From NCBI GenBank assembly GCA_044351785.1, contig JBILFC010000010.1, positions 1 to 24,446 of the forward strand: 24,446 nucleotides of DNA, read 5' to 3'. Positions 1-8,443 of the stretch are shown here, one piece after another; positions within the stretch are counted from its first letter, which is position 1, and each line of letters opens with the position of its first letter. Source of the stretch: JAIYCX01 sp044351785. Its GTDB lineage: Bacteria > Bdellovibrionota_C > UBA2361 > SZUA-149 > DAOLCO01. Position numbers and translations under genes: made by a program. Below the pieces are notes generated by a model. It made no database searches, had not been told where the DNA came from, and saw only the letters and a list, made by a program, of their open reading frames with translations.

Positions 1-8
1 AGAGATTA

Positions 9-770
9 CTAGAGTCTTCTAGAGATTTCGTTCTTTAGAAGTCTTATAAATGCTTGGGGCAGGCTATTAAATGCCCCAAGCTTCGAAAAGTTATTCTCAA
101 GTAATTTCTTTCCTATCTCATCTGAGCTTAAGCTTTCTAGATCTTTAAATTCAATTCCAATTGTTCCAGCAACTTTCTCATCTCCCTTAACTGGAAGTGG
201 GTCAGATCCTACTATAAATGGAAGATTATTTTCTTTAATTATGTTGGGTAGGGAGAATCCTTTAGGAAGTATTTTAGAAATACCTAGTAATAGATTTGCA
301 CTATGGGCATCTAAATAGTCTCGAATTATATTTCCTCTTACTGACGACCATTTCCCAGGGGCCCAGTTGATTACTGGAAGGCCGTTTGATTCTTTTATTG
401 ATTGAATAAGTTCAATAAGTGGTAGGTTTTTCCCTTGAAATTTAGTTGTAAAAAGTCCTAGTACTTCAATTCTTTCTCTGCTTTGGGCTTGGATACCGGG
501 ATAAATTACTAAAACCTTACTATCTAAATTTAATTCTAAATGAGTCCCTTTATTTGCAATGAGCTCAATCTTATATTGTCTTAGAGTCTGAACGGATGAT
601 TCTAAAAGGGATTGATAAACCCTACAATCATCTCTTTCTGTTAAAATACCTCCAAGGACTTGATTTTTAGTGTTTCTAGCAAGGTGATTTAAGTTCTTAT
701 ATAATGAATGAAAGAAGTTATCTTTATAGCAAGGATATAAGTGTAGATGCGGGTCTAGGACTAGGTTCAT
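9..770 (-). CDS. PHP-like putative metal-dependent protein, uncharacterised
   Basis: A complete 253-residue ORF (ATG start, TAG stop at 9-11). The N-terminus carries D6-x-H8-x-H10 in a short hydrophobic strand (LDPHLHLY). This resembles the first metal-binding motif of PHP or amidohydrolase-type TIM barrels. A later GSDPLP segment near residue 190 could supply another acidic ligand. There is no signal peptide or membrane segment, so it is probably cytoplasmic. It starts 10 bp after the stop of the 736-residue membrane protein on the same strand, so the two are very likely co-transcribed and may share a pathway, perhaps surface glycan or glycolipid assembly. The HxH motif is seen directly; the PHP assignment is inference and the substrate is unknown. 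Confidence 0.75.
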   Translation of the reverse strand: MNLVLDPHLHLYPCYKDNFFHSLYKNLNHLARNTKNQVLGGILTERDDCRVYQSLLESSVQTLRQYKIELIANKGTHLELNLDSKVLVIYPGIQAQSRERIEVLGLFTTKFQGKNLPLIELIQSIKESNGLPVINWAPGKWSSVRGNIIRDYLDAHSANLLLGISKILPKGFSLPNIIKENNLPFIVGSDPLPVKGDEKVAGTIGIEFKDLESLSSDEIGKKLLENNFSKLGAFNSLPQAFIRLLKNEISRRL

Positions 771-780
771 TGGATTAGGT

Positions 781-2991
781 TTATTGTAAGACTCGTTTAT
801 AGATAGGTATACTATTAATTACTACTTCGCCCTTTTCACAGTTATCTAGCTTTATAAATTTTATACTACTTCCTATTTCATGAGCTGAAATATCTTTACA
901 TCCTTTAGCTTGAAGGAATGGGAAATAAGTAAATTTCAAGGTAGCAAAAGTTGAATTTAACTTGAGTTTTAAATTATGATTGGTTTGCTCTAACACTTCT
1001 CCTTCACCACTTATAAAATAAGAATTAGGGAAAGGCTCTCTTCTAAAGAATACAAATTCATCAACGATGCCTATTTCTTTATACTTTATTGGATTATCTC
1101 TAAGTACCTTCTTCCAATTTCTTTCATGGGCTACGACTAAGGAAACATTCATTAAATCAAGATACTCTTCTATGCCTGGTATTGATTTAACTCTAAATTC
1201 TTCTGGTATAACATCTGTATACCACCATAGATTATGAACCGGACTTGACGCTACAATAGGAGAGCCAGAAAGGTAGCTTAGTGGTGCTATGTGACCACCG
1301 CCAAGTTCATGCAGTACAAAGCCTGTAAATAATGTTCTTCCAGATAGGTGATTATCCTTAATAATACTAGAAATACTTTCAAGATCCTTCGGCCAAGCAG
1401 TGTAAGTGTAGAATCCTTTATTCTGAATAAAATTGAATGTGCTAAGAATTCCAGTTAGAAAGAGTGTAATAAGGCAAAAACTTTGTAGTCTGCTATAACT
1501 TCTCTCAGGAGTTTCAATTAACGATGCTAAATAGCTGCCAACCGGCATGCAGATGAGAAGACTCATTACGATTAGCAAGCGTTCTAGTTCTAGCTGCGGT
1601 TTAAAAGAGGGACCAATTATGCCCACCACAGTTAAGAATAATGAAGTTAGAACTAGGTTATTTAAATAGTATTTAGGGATTCTATTAATAAATAGTGCCG
1701 GGATAAAAAGTATTAGTAAAATTGGATTTAATTTACTGCCGAATTCTCTAAGTCTTTTTAAGCATTCCTTAATGCTTAGTTTGCCTTTTTTAGCCCGAAT
1801 AATTGCAGGTTCTACATTTTCAATCTTATCTCCGACTCTCATACCCATTATGGTTGAGGCTTTCTCACCAGACGGTTGAACAAATGAAGTTACCTTGCTG
1901 ACTTTTAAAAATGCTATTATCCAAGGGCTATTGATAAGGATCGTACCGAGGGCAATGACTAGTATCTTCCTATTGGTAAAAAGAAGTTTAAATTTAGTAG
2001 CTGCTAAGAGAAGCAACGGGATTAATGTTATCCCTTGAGCAGTCCAACTGATTGTTAAAGACACTAAGCAGATAGTAAGAATGACATTCTTCCAAGTTAA
2101 CTTATCGCTTTTATGTAAAATAGACAGTAGGGTTGCGTATGTAAGAGAAATTAGTGCAGTTGAGCAAACAAAGCCCATTGAACCGTAGCTTAACCCCCAT
2201 TTATACCATAAAGAACTACTAGTCAGGGCTAGAAGTGCAGAAATTGATGCACCGGTTTTATTCACAGTAAGTACTCTTGCACCGAGATAGGAGGCGAGAG
2301 GAAGGATGAGAAACAAGGTAAGCGGAATTATCAGAGCATAAGCAGTAGTAATAGGGAGGGAGTATATCAAGGGTGAGAAGATGGCGAATACATTTAAGAT
2401 TCCAGTTGCGAAGAAATCTCTCCAATCATATCCAGCATTCCAGTCAGTATTATATACTGGAATATTTGGGAAATTGTCTTTTAATAGTTGTAGCCTATAA
2501 AGTACAGGCCCATGGTCATCGGTGAATAGAGGATTGAATTTATTAAATAATAAGAAGCTAGCTATAAAAATTGCTGAAGTTAAGACTAGAAAGAACGACC
2601 AAGTTTTATCTTCACTTTTTAATCTTATGCCTATAAAGAATAAAACCAAAGAAATTATTATCGCACTAAGCGCAATATGAGAATCTGGAAGAAATCCGAA
2701 ATTGGTATACGACCAGTTAGTAAGTAAGAAAATAAAAGAACAGAATATTAGAGCTGTAGAGAATCGGTTCACTACTAAAGTATTAGAGTCTTTACTTAAG
2801 ACAGGAATTATTGAGATGCCACTTACTATAATTATTATTAGGGAAGGAATAGAACCAAGGATGAATCCATGATTAGCTGGATCTGCATTAGTAATAAACT
2901 TTACTTCCCAAAGTGTAAAAAATAATATTCCAAGGCCGAAAGCTATTCCGTTTAAAACGGGGAATCTTTGAAGTAAGAAAAGTTTATTCAC
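781..2991 (-). CDS. Multi-pass membrane protein, GT-C glycosyltransferase-like
   Basis: 736 residues with a GTG start at 2991. There are about a dozen hydrophobic segments over roughly residues 10-520, then a soluble, probably periplasmic, C-terminal part of about 200 residues. An acidic loop after the early helices reads T157-D158-D159-H160-G, followed by a YRLQLL segment. An Asp-containing first periplasmic loop is typical of GT-C glycosyltransferases that use polyprenyl-linked sugars. The charged C-terminal half is rich in beta-strand-like sequence. No clear Shine-Dalgarno precedes the GTG; a TACTCT lies 4 nt upstream. The PHP-like gene follows closely. Membrane topology is clear; GT-C membership is inferred from topology and the acidic loop, and the substrate is unknown. 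Confidence 0.75.
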   Translation of the reverse strand: MNKLFLLQRFPVLNGIAFGLGILFFTLWEVKFITNADPANHGFILGSIPSLIIIIVSGISIIPVLSKDSNTLVVNRFSTALIFCSFIFLLTNWSYTNFGFLPDSHIALSAIIISLVLFFIGIRLKSEDKTWSFFLVLTSAIFIASFLLFNKFNPLFTDDHGPVLYRLQLLKDNFPNIPVYNTDWNAGYDWRDFFATGILNVFAIFSPLIYSLPITTAYALIIPLTLFLILPLASYLGARVLTVNKTGASISALLALTSSSLWYKWGLSYGSMGFVCSTALISLTYATLLSILHKSDKLTWKNVILTICLVSLTISWTAQGITLIPLLLLAATKFKLLFTNRKILVIALGTILINSPWIIAFLKVSKVTSFVQPSGEKASTIMGMRVGDKIENVEPAIIRAKKGKLSIKECLKRLREFGSKLNPILLILFIPALFINRIPKYYLNNLVLTSLFLTVVGIIGPSFKPQLELERLLIVMSLLICMPVGSYLASLIETPERSYSRLQSFCLITLFLTGILSTFNFIQNKGFYTYTAWPKDLESISSIIKDNHLSGRTLFTGFVLHELGGGHIAPLSYLSGSPIVASSPVHNLWWYTDVIPEEFRVKSIPGIEEYLDLMNVSLVVAHERNWKKVLRDNPIKYKEIGIVDEFVFFRREPFPNSYFISGEGEVLEQTNHNLKLKLNSTFATLKFTYFPFLQAKGCKDISAHEIGSSIKFIKLDNCEKGEVVINSIPIYKRVLQ

Positions 2992-3097
2992 TTGTAGAGT
3001 ACTTAAGTTTAAAGAAGTGCTTTATAGCACCAAGAAATATGTTTAAAAAGTCAAATATCAGAGATAAAACATGCTAGATTTGTAGAGTCTGTTGGGC

Positions 3098-3125
3098 TTG
3101 AGATTCTTGGTGGAAAAGCTATACT
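3098..3125 (+). promoter_or_regulatory. Sigma70-type promoter for a leaderless acyltransferase mRNA
   Basis: TTGAGA (3098-3103), a 16-nt spacer and TATACT (3120-3125). The ATG at 3134 follows the -10 box after 8 nt, so transcription should begin at or within a base or two of the start codon. This supports ATG 3134 over the in-frame TTG at 3092, which lies upstream of the promoter. Confidence 0.55.
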
Positions 3126-3133
3126 GGGCTCAT

Positions 3134-3871
3134 ATGTCCGAAACTAATTCTACCACAGCATTTACTCCGAATCAGAAGGCCTATGCTGGCTCCAATGCCT
3201 TTGGGAAGTATATTACTCTTGTAGCTGGAGATTACAATCCATTGTTATGGATTGTAATGGAGTTGTACTATCTCCTAGTGGCTCCTTTGCCAGGTATCTT
3301 AGGCTTGGGTCTGAGAGGATTTATTTTACCCATACTGTTATCGAGTACAAAGTCTCCAAAAGTTGAGAAATCTGTGGTTATCAGAAGTCCTTCGAGGATA
3401 TCTCTCGGTAGTTCCGCAATTATTGATCAGAGTGTAACTCTTGATGGTAGAAATGGTAGTGCGATTAAGATGGGTGCACGTTGTTTTGTTGGTGCCTATT
3501 CTTTAATCCTAGCAAAAGGTGGGGATATTATTTTTGCTGATGGGGTAAATGTTAGTTCTAATTGTAGGATAGCATCTGAGGGGAAGATTGAAATTGGTAA
3601 GAGCGTTTTGATCTCTGCTTTTTGTTACATTGGCCCAGGGAATCATAATTTTTCAGATACTAGTAAGCCTATAATGGAGCAGGGAATGGAAGAGGGGCGA
3701 GGGGTTATAATAGGAGAGAATTCTTGGATTGGGGCACACTCTACTATTTTAGATGGAGTGAAGATTGGCAAGAATGTTGTCATTGGTGCTCATTCACTTG
3801 TTAAAGCAGATGTTCCAGATAATGCTATTGTTGGTGGAGTTCCAGCGAAGATTCTAAAGATGAGAGCCTAA
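3134..3871 (+). CDS. Left-handed beta-helix (hexapeptide) acyltransferase
   Basis: 245 residues from ATG 3134; an in-frame TTG at 3092 would add 14 residues. Two hydrophobic segments sit around residues 35-70. After these come hexapeptide repeats forming a left-handed beta-helix, e.g. WIGAHSTILDGVKIGKNVVI, ending in the classic AIVGGVPAKIL tail of the maltose O-acetyltransferase/WcaF type. The loop GPGNHNFSD contains the His expected for catalysis or acceptor binding. Such enzymes acetylate sugars or lipid-linked glycans; the acceptor here is unknown. The last 47 bp overlap the 3' end of convergent mazG. The start rests on the promoter geometry, since neither candidate start has a good ribosome binding site. 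Confidence 0.85.
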   Translation: MSETNSTTAFTPNQKAYAGSNAFGKYITLVAGDYNPLLWIVMELYYLLVAPLPGILGLGLRGFILPILLSSTKSPKVEKSVVIRSPSRISLGSSAIIDQSVTLDGRNGSAIKMGARCFVGAYSLILAKGGDIIFADGVNVSSNCRIASEGKIEIGKSVLISAFCYIGPGNHNFSDTSKPIMEQGMEEGRGVIIGENSWIGAHSTILDGVKIGKNVVIGAHSLVKADVPDNAIVGGVPAKILKMRA

Positions 3872-4703
3872 ATTTTTTCTTTAGCCTTTTTCCAAGCAAT
3901 TGGATACTAGCTTGCATTCTTTTATATCTCTCGATAAATCTAGTGTTAGTTTCTCTTAGTAGTGATTCACTACTGTATCCTAGCCAGCGCGCAAGTTGTG
4001 CTAAGGTAAATAGGCAATCTCCGAGCTCTTTTCCTATTTCATGGTTATTATTTAAGCTCTCTGGACTATGTCCGGGTAGGGTATCAATTGGAGTGGATGA
4101 TGGTTTCGTTAATGTACTAAAGCTGGTTTTATCGAGTGCTTCAAAGAGTTCATTATACTCTTCTTTAACTTTCACAAGTACTCCGCTAATTTCTTCCCAG
4201 TCGAATTTTACTCTAGCCGCTTTCTCTCCGATGCGTTCACTTACTAGTAGCGCAGGGAGGGACTTTGGAATTCCATCAAATGGCGTTTTAACTTCTTCAC
4301 TTTTTGATTCAGAAGCCTTCTCAGCTTTTTTAATTTCTTCCCAGTTTTTTAAAACGTGTGCAGAATCCTCAACTTTCTCTGTGCCGAAAACATGAGGGTG
4401 TCTTCTGATCATTTTATCTGTGACAGTTTGAATCACGTCTTCGATTGTGAAGATTGAACTTTCACTAGCAATTTGTGCGTGAAGCACCACTTGAAGGAGT
4501 ACATCACCTAGTTCTTCTTTAAGATCATTCAGATCATCTGAATCTATCGCTTCTACTGCCTCAAAACATTCTTCAATTAAGTAGGTTCTCAATGAATCAT
4601 GAGTCTGTTCTTTGTCCCAAGGGCAACCGGTCTTAGGGTCTCTTAGGGCCCTGATGATTTCAACAAATTTTAAAAATACTGCGGATAGTTGCTGATCTGT
4701 CAT
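3825..4703 (-). CDS. mazG: Nucleoside triphosphate pyrophosphohydrolase MazG
   Basis: 292 residues, ATG start. It hydrolyses (d)NTPs to NMP and pyrophosphate, in house-cleaning of nucleotide pools or (p)ppGpp control. The first MazG domain begins with GCPWDKEQTH (26-35), followed by EECFE (44-48) and EELGD (63-67), the acidic metal-binding motifs. A second, more divergent MazG repeat lies in the C-terminal half (KVKEEYNELFEAL, then KELGDCLFTLAQLARWLG). A Ser/Thr/Pro-rich linker separates the two. Length is slightly above the usual 260-270 because of the linker and tail. The gene converges on the acyltransferase with a 47-bp tail overlap and diverges from the tRNA-Leu promoter. No strong ribosome binding site is visible. 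Confidence 0.95.
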   Translation of the reverse strand: MTDQQLSAVFLKFVEIIRALRDPKTGCPWDKEQTHDSLRTYLIEECFEAVEAIDSDDLNDLKEELGDVLLQVVLHAQIASESSIFTIEDVIQTVTDKMIRRHPHVFGTEKVEDSAHVLKNWEEIKKAEKASESKSEEVKTPFDGIPKSLPALLVSERIGEKAARVKFDWEEISGVLVKVKEEYNELFEALDKTSFSTLTKPSSTPIDTLPGHSPESLNNNHEIGKELGDCLFTLAQLARWLGYSSESLLRETNTRFIERYKRMQASIQLLGKRLKKKFRLSSLESSLELHQQ

Positions 4704-4765
4704 GATTATTTATCGATAAAAATTAGGTGGCTTTAATCCTATTAAATCGCCCCTAACGCAAGTAC

Positions 4766-4794
4766 TTGATAAATAAGCTATTTAAAGATAGGAT
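4766..4794 (+). promoter_or_regulatory. Sigma70 promoter of tRNA-Leu
   Basis: TTGATA (4766-4771), an exact 17-nt spacer and TAGGAT (4789-4794). The expected start near 4801 gives a leader of about 23 nt before the mature tRNA at 4824. As no terminator is visible between the tRNA (ends 4907) and lnt (starts 4946), this promoter may also serve lnt. Confidence 0.6.
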
Positions 4795-4823
4795 CTGTGA
4801 CGATTTTCTTAAATGTTCTATAT

Positions 4824-4907
4824 GCCGAAGTGGCGGAATCGGTAGACGCGCCGGACTCAAAATCCGGTTCTCGCAAGGGAGTGAGAGTTCGAGTCTCTCC
4901 TTCGGCA
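4824..4907 (+). tRNA. tRNA-Leu (anticodon CAA)
   Basis: An 84-nt cloverleaf. The acceptor stem GCCGAAG (4824-4830) pairs with CTTCGGC (4900-4906), with A4907 as discriminator. The anticodon stem CCGGA/TCCGG encloses CTCAAAA, giving anticodon CAA for codon UUG. A long class II variable arm follows, as expected for tRNA-Leu. The T arm is GAGAG-TTCGAGT-CTCTC. The 3' CCA is not encoded (TTT follows). Confidence 0.97.
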
Positions 4908-4945
4908 TTTTATAGACACTAGAAATACTCTGAGTTTTAATTTCT

Positions 4946-6505
4946 TTGAATAAATCTTCACTTCAAATAGAGAGTAAGTCTAAGGCAAGCCTGATCGGGC
5001 TGTCCCTGGGTATCGCTCTTGGTATTGCTTGTACTTATCCAGATACTTTCTGGGCTCCTGTACTTGTTTTATTTGTATTAACTTCTCTCTGGGCAATTCT
5101 TGAGAATAACAAGAGTACTTCACTCCTATTCTATGTAATGGGTATAGGTTTTCATTCATCTGCCATGTGGTGGTTAATGCCTACAGTGAGTAGGTTTGGT
5201 GGATTCCCTATGTGGATTGCATTTTTTATTCTAGCTCTACACACACTCTCCGCGAGCCTTCAGTTTTTATTTACATCCTTTTTAACAAGGTACTTGAAAA
5301 AGTATGTAAGGCTTTCAAATGCCTTTATGATATCTTGGATGTTGTTTGAATTGCTTTTCCCTCGTTTATTTCCTTGGGGCTTGGGGAATTTTTTTGTTAG
5401 TTGGACCGAATTTACCGCCTTAAGTGAGGTAATAGGTGAGAGGGGGCTTAGTTTTCTAGTTCTTTTGATTAGTTTACTTGCTTATAAATCTATTCATGGG
5501 GCTTTAAAGAATACTTATAAGAGTGCTCTTTGGTTAGGTGTAAGTGTATGCCTTACTTATTTCTGTGGGCGTGCACTAAATCAAAATTTATCAGAGCAAA
5601 TTTCTATTTCTGAAAAAGGGAGTGCCTTACTAATTCAAGGTAATCTAAGTACTAAAGTTAAGGGAGATATGTCTTACTTGAGTGCTAATTTAGATACATA
5701 TCGGGACCTAACACGGCTGGAAATTGAGAAAAATCCTGAAGTAGATTTTATAGTATGGCCCGAGACTGTTTTTAATACTTGGTCACCATTTATGCTTAAT
5801 GGAAGTTATGTGGATGAGAGGTTTGATCCTTATCCAACTTTCACTAAGCCACTTATCTACGGGGCTCTTGGATATAATAAATATGGTCCGGGTGAAAAAG
5901 ATGTGAATCTTTATAATTCAGCTTTTTTAAGATCAGATAGGGGAGAGATTGCTGGTGCTTATGCGAAGCGAGTATTAATGCCATTCGGTGAGTATGTTCC
6001 TTTTTCTGAGACTTTCCCATTTTTGCTGGATATTGTGCAGTTAGGTGGTGCGTTTTCAGTTGGTCCAGTGAGTGAACCGATGCAACTTGAGCAGGGGAAA
6101 GTGGGGGTATTAATTTGTTATGAGGACCTAGTTTCAGATCTTGCGAGGGAATATAATAAAAAAGGAGCTAACTTATTATTAAATGTTACCAACGATGCCT
6201 GGTACGGAGATTCTCCAGCTTCAAGGCAGCATGATCTTTTAGCAAGATTTAGAGCATTAGAGACTAGAACTTATCTATTGAGATCTACTAATACGGGATT
6301 CACTTCCGTGATAGATCCTTTTGGAAGAGTTGTTGCTAGTTTAGATCAATTTACAGAGGGAGTTTTGAAGGCTGATTTTTATTATATAAATCACGGCGAG
6401 GGTACGATTTATTCTAGGTATGGGGCGGTGATTGTGTATGTGCTTATATTTTTGGTTGCTGTCCATGGGTTGTTAACAGGGAGAAGGGGAGTAAGGGGAG
6501 GTTAA
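4946..6505 (+). CDS. lnt: Apolipoprotein N-acyltransferase Lnt
   Basis: 519 residues. It transfers the third acyl chain to the N-terminal cysteine of outer-membrane lipoproteins in the inner membrane. About six N-terminal membrane helices (to residue ~215) precede a periplasmic nitrilase-like domain, with a final helix near 495-512. The catalytic triad is E273 (VWPETVF), K341 (YAKRVLMPFGEYVPF) and C391 (LICYEDL). Spacing is close to that of E. coli Lnt (E267/K335/C387). The start is a TTG at 4946; the frame is closed by a stop at 4931 and no in-frame ATG precedes the first helix. The tRNA-Leu ends 38 bp upstream. The last 33 nt, including the stop, lie in a long inverted repeat and are unusually G-rich, giving an RRGVRGG tail. 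The OmpA-like lipoprotein in this window is a plausible substrate. Confidence 0.95.
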   Translation: MNKSSLQIESKSKASLIGLSLGIALGIACTYPDTFWAPVLVLFVLTSLWAILENNKSTSLLFYVMGIGFHSSAMWWLMPTVSRFGGFPMWIAFFILALHTLSASLQFLFTSFLTRYLKKYVRLSNAFMISWMLFELLFPRLFPWGLGNFFVSWTEFTALSEVIGERGLSFLVLLISLLAYKSIHGALKNTYKSALWLGVSVCLTYFCGRALNQNLSEQISISEKGSALLIQGNLSTKVKGDMSYLSANLDTYRDLTRLEIEKNPEVDFIVWPETVFNTWSPFMLNGSYVDERFDPYPTFTKPLIYGALGYNKYGPGEKDVNLYNSAFLRSDRGEIAGAYAKRVLMPFGEYVPFSETFPFLLDIVQLGGAFSVGPVSEPMQLEQGKVGVLICYEDLVSDLAREYNKKGANLLLNVTNDAWYGDSPASRQHDLLARFRALETRTYLLRSTNTGFTSVIDPFGRVVASLDQFTEGVLKADFYYINHGEGTIYSRYGAVIVYVLIFLVAVHGLLTGRRGVRGG

Positions 6506-6546
6506 ACTAGATATTTTTCTCCCCTCTCTCCCCTTCTCCCTGTTAA
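6473..6546. repeat. Long inverted repeat spanning the lnt stop codon
   Basis: A perfect 19-bp arm pair (6473-6491 with 6528-6546, outer sequence TTAACAGGGAGAAGGGGAG). A mostly mismatched 3-nt internal loop follows, then six more pairs (6495-6500 GGGGAG with 6519-6524 CTCCCC) and an AT-rich 18-nt loop. The left arm contains the last codons of lnt and the stop (6503-6505). No T-run follows the right arm, so it is not a canonical intrinsic terminator, although such a stable RNA hairpin could stop polymerase or protect the 3' end. Placement and architecture match the two conserved-core hairpins at 20551 and 22400, but the loop sequence differs. Confidence 0.85.
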
Positions 6547-6616
6547 ATTCACCAAACAAAGTGCAATTTTTCTAAAATTCTACGATATCCATATAAACCC
6601 CCTAAAAGGAGAAAAT

Positions 6617-7306
6617 ATGGATTTGAAAACAAAAAAAGAATGCGTGCTTCCTAAATTTATCACTAATTCTAAGCCGGTTACCCCTAAGGATAGTCAGATT
6701 AAGTCTTATTCCTTATATAAAAAGCCGGTTGATAATCAGTCTAAGCTAAGTGGGAATTCCCGCTCGTGGGGTGATGCGAGTCCTGAAGTTAAAAGCGAGA
6801 GTATTAAATCATTACTAGAAGAGTCAATGAAGAGGGGCTTTTCAAAGGCTCAGGCTAGTTTTGTCCTTGGAACTTCTTTTGTTGAATCAGGCTTTAATCC
6901 AGATGCTGCAGCGGCTCAGACTTCTGCTGGAGGTCTAGGACAATTTGTAAAGAAAACTGCACATGCTTGTGGACTGGATGGTATGGAAGTTTTTGATATG
7001 GATAAGGCTGCTGCTTCAACTACTCGTTATATCAGTAATATATTTAATAAGGTGACGAAAAAATCACCAGAGATTTTAGAAGATAAATTATTTGTAGAGT
7101 CTTACTCGCATTATCATGATGGTGGAAAGATTAAGCCAGAGACTAGAGAAAAGTTATCAGAAGGTAAGGTTTTACCTTTAGTAAATGAATTCGAAACATG
7201 GATCGATGAAATGGAAAGTGCTGGATGTATGGATTATGAGCCGAGCCTTGATCCTGAAGTGATTAAGGAAGATAAGGTGTATACTCGGATGGGATGTAGT
7301 TTGTAA
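6617..7306 (+). CDS. Lysozyme-like/lytic-transglycosylase-fold protein without signal peptide
   Basis: 229 residues from an ATG with a good ribosome binding site (AAGGAG). Residues ~60-175 look like a lysozyme-superfamily (SLT/goose-lysozyme-like) domain. SFVESGF places a candidate catalytic Glu at E90, followed by an Ala-rich turn and AGGLGQF, close to the E-S-x-F...G-x-x-Q-F pattern of transglycosylases. The first ~55 residues are polar and probably disordered. There is no signal peptide or membrane segment, so export would need a holin, a secretion or injection apparatus, or lysis. No phage genes are adjacent. The domain call is moderate and the biological role unknown. Confidence 0.7.
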   Translation: MDLKTKKECVLPKFITNSKPVTPKDSQIKSYSLYKKPVDNQSKLSGNSRSWGDASPEVKSESIKSLLEESMKRGFSKAQASFVLGTSFVESGFNPDAAAAQTSAGGLGQFVKKTAHACGLDGMEVFDMDKAAASTTRYISNIFNKVTKKSPEILEDKLFVESYSHYHDGGKIKPETREKLSEGKVLPLVNEFETWIDEMESAGCMDYEPSLDPEVIKEDKVYTRMGCSL

Positions 7307-7374
7307 GCGCTTAAATAGACTCAACAAGTATAATTGTGAATTTGCTAAAGTTGACTTGATATTGCAAATTGTTT

Positions 7375-7398
7375 AAACCTTGCTGAAATAGGGTTTTT
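7375..7398 (+). terminator. Weak candidate terminator after the lysozyme-like gene
   Basis: AAACC (7375-7379) can pair with GGTTT (7392-7396), and the T-run extends to 7398 with further T-rich sequence after it. The stem is only 5 bp. A second imperfect inverted repeat (AATTTGC...GCAAATT) lies just upstream at about 7339-7370. Confidence 0.35.
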
Positions 7399-7425
7399 AT
7401 TTGGCTTTTTTCGGGGGGTGGTGCT

Positions 7426-8391
7426 GTGAACACAAAGTTCATGGGTCGTGGTGCTGCGGTTCTCGATGGGTTCTTTCTGGCAGTATGGGGGATTGTAAGT
7501 AAGAAGCTTGCGCTCTTTGATCCGGGTGCGTTCGAATATTCAATGGTGCTGGTATTTGCGGGGCTTGGCTATTTTTTGAGTGCTCTTTTACCTCTTGAAA
7601 AAAAGGCGTTCAAGCAGGTGAATATTGTTGATCGGAAAATTTATTTGTTTTTATCAGCATTTGTACTGATCTCGGTTTTGCAGTTTTACCTTGGAGTGAA
7701 GGTATATGAATATAAAGAGGCGGATGTTGCCGTCTCTAGTTTCTTAAGAAATTCATCCTTGGTTTTTGCAGCCTTACTGGCTCATTTTGCCAGATTCTCC
7801 GGCGGAATGTTCATTGAGAGTCGGTTGAGCAGGAAAAGTATTTTCGGTAGCGTCTTGTTTATGTTGGGTGTCTGGATATTTTTTGGATCTCCAATGAGTT
7901 CGCAAGATGGGACGAGATATTTAAGCTTTTGGGTGGTTGGTAGTTTGCTCATTGGATGCAATAGAGCAATGACTGAACTTCTTACGCAAAAGTTTGCAAA
8001 GACTATTTCTCGAGTTAAGATGAATGTTGTTGCTGGTATTGGTCTTGGAATAATTGGTGGCTTGGGTTGTGGGATTTATAGCCGAGGTGCTAATTTTTCT
8101 AGCTATTGGATATATTGGGCGATTGCGGTTGGTTTTATTGTGCCGATTATGCAGACATTTAGATTCATTGCGCTCAAAGTGATGAATGAGATTCTGGGAA
8201 AGAAAGGGTATGCGATTTGGACGTATCTTTTTGCAAGCATGCTGCTTGGGGCTTTTTTCTTTAGTGAAGAATTGTCTTTGAGTAAGTGGCTTGGTTTGGC
8301 TATCGGCGGCGTTGCGGTGGTCTTCCTTGATGAAAATACATTGCGAGAGATTAAACTTCTATGCAGTAGAAAGAAGGTTATTAAAGCGTGA
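7426..8391 (+). CDS. DMT/EamA-type multi-pass membrane transporter
   Basis: 321 residues, GTG start at 7426 preceded by a G-rich GGGGGGTGG segment. About ten hydrophobic helices run from residue ~8 to ~300 in two halves of five, the layout of the drug/metabolite transporter (EamA) superfamily. The second half ends with FSEELSLSKWLGLAIGGVAVVFL, matching the usual EamA repeat ending in which an acidic residue precedes the last helix. A basic tail follows. G+C looks higher than in neighbouring housekeeping genes, consistent with acquisition from elsewhere. A good terminator follows at 8414. The substrate cannot be predicted. Confidence 0.75.
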   Translation: MNTKFMGRGAAVLDGFFLAVWGIVSKKLALFDPGAFEYSMVLVFAGLGYFLSALLPLEKKAFKQVNIVDRKIYLFLSAFVLISVLQFYLGVKVYEYKEADVAVSSFLRNSSLVFAALLAHFARFSGGMFIESRLSRKSIFGSVLFMLGVWIFFGSPMSSQDGTRYLSFWVVGSLLIGCNRAMTELLTQKFAKTISRVKMNVVAGIGLGIIGGLGCGIYSRGANFSSYWIYWAIAVGFIVPIMQTFRFIALKVMNEILGKKGYAIWTYLFASMLLGAFFFSEELSLSKWLGLAIGGVAVVFLDENTLREIKLLCSRKKVIKA

Positions 8392-8413
8392 AAGCAATCA
8401 CGCGAAACTCATG

Positions 8414-8443
8414 GGCAGAGCACGCGCTCTGCCTCTTTATTCT
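8414..8443 (+). terminator. Intrinsic terminator of the transporter gene
   Basis: A perfect 8-bp GC-rich stem GGCAGAGC (8414-8421)/GCTCTGCC (8426-8433), 4-nt loop, followed by TCTTTATTCT. It lies 22 bp after the transporter stop. Confidence 0.8.

Noticed and set aside
3092..3133. TTG start giving a 259-residue acyltransferase
   Set aside because: It lies upstream of a good promoter (3098-3125) that points to ATG 3134, has no ribosome binding site, and the added residues are not family-like.
3943..4395. 150-residue ORF antisense to mazG
   Set aside because: A Ser/Leu-rich frame shadow of the clear MazG coding sequence.
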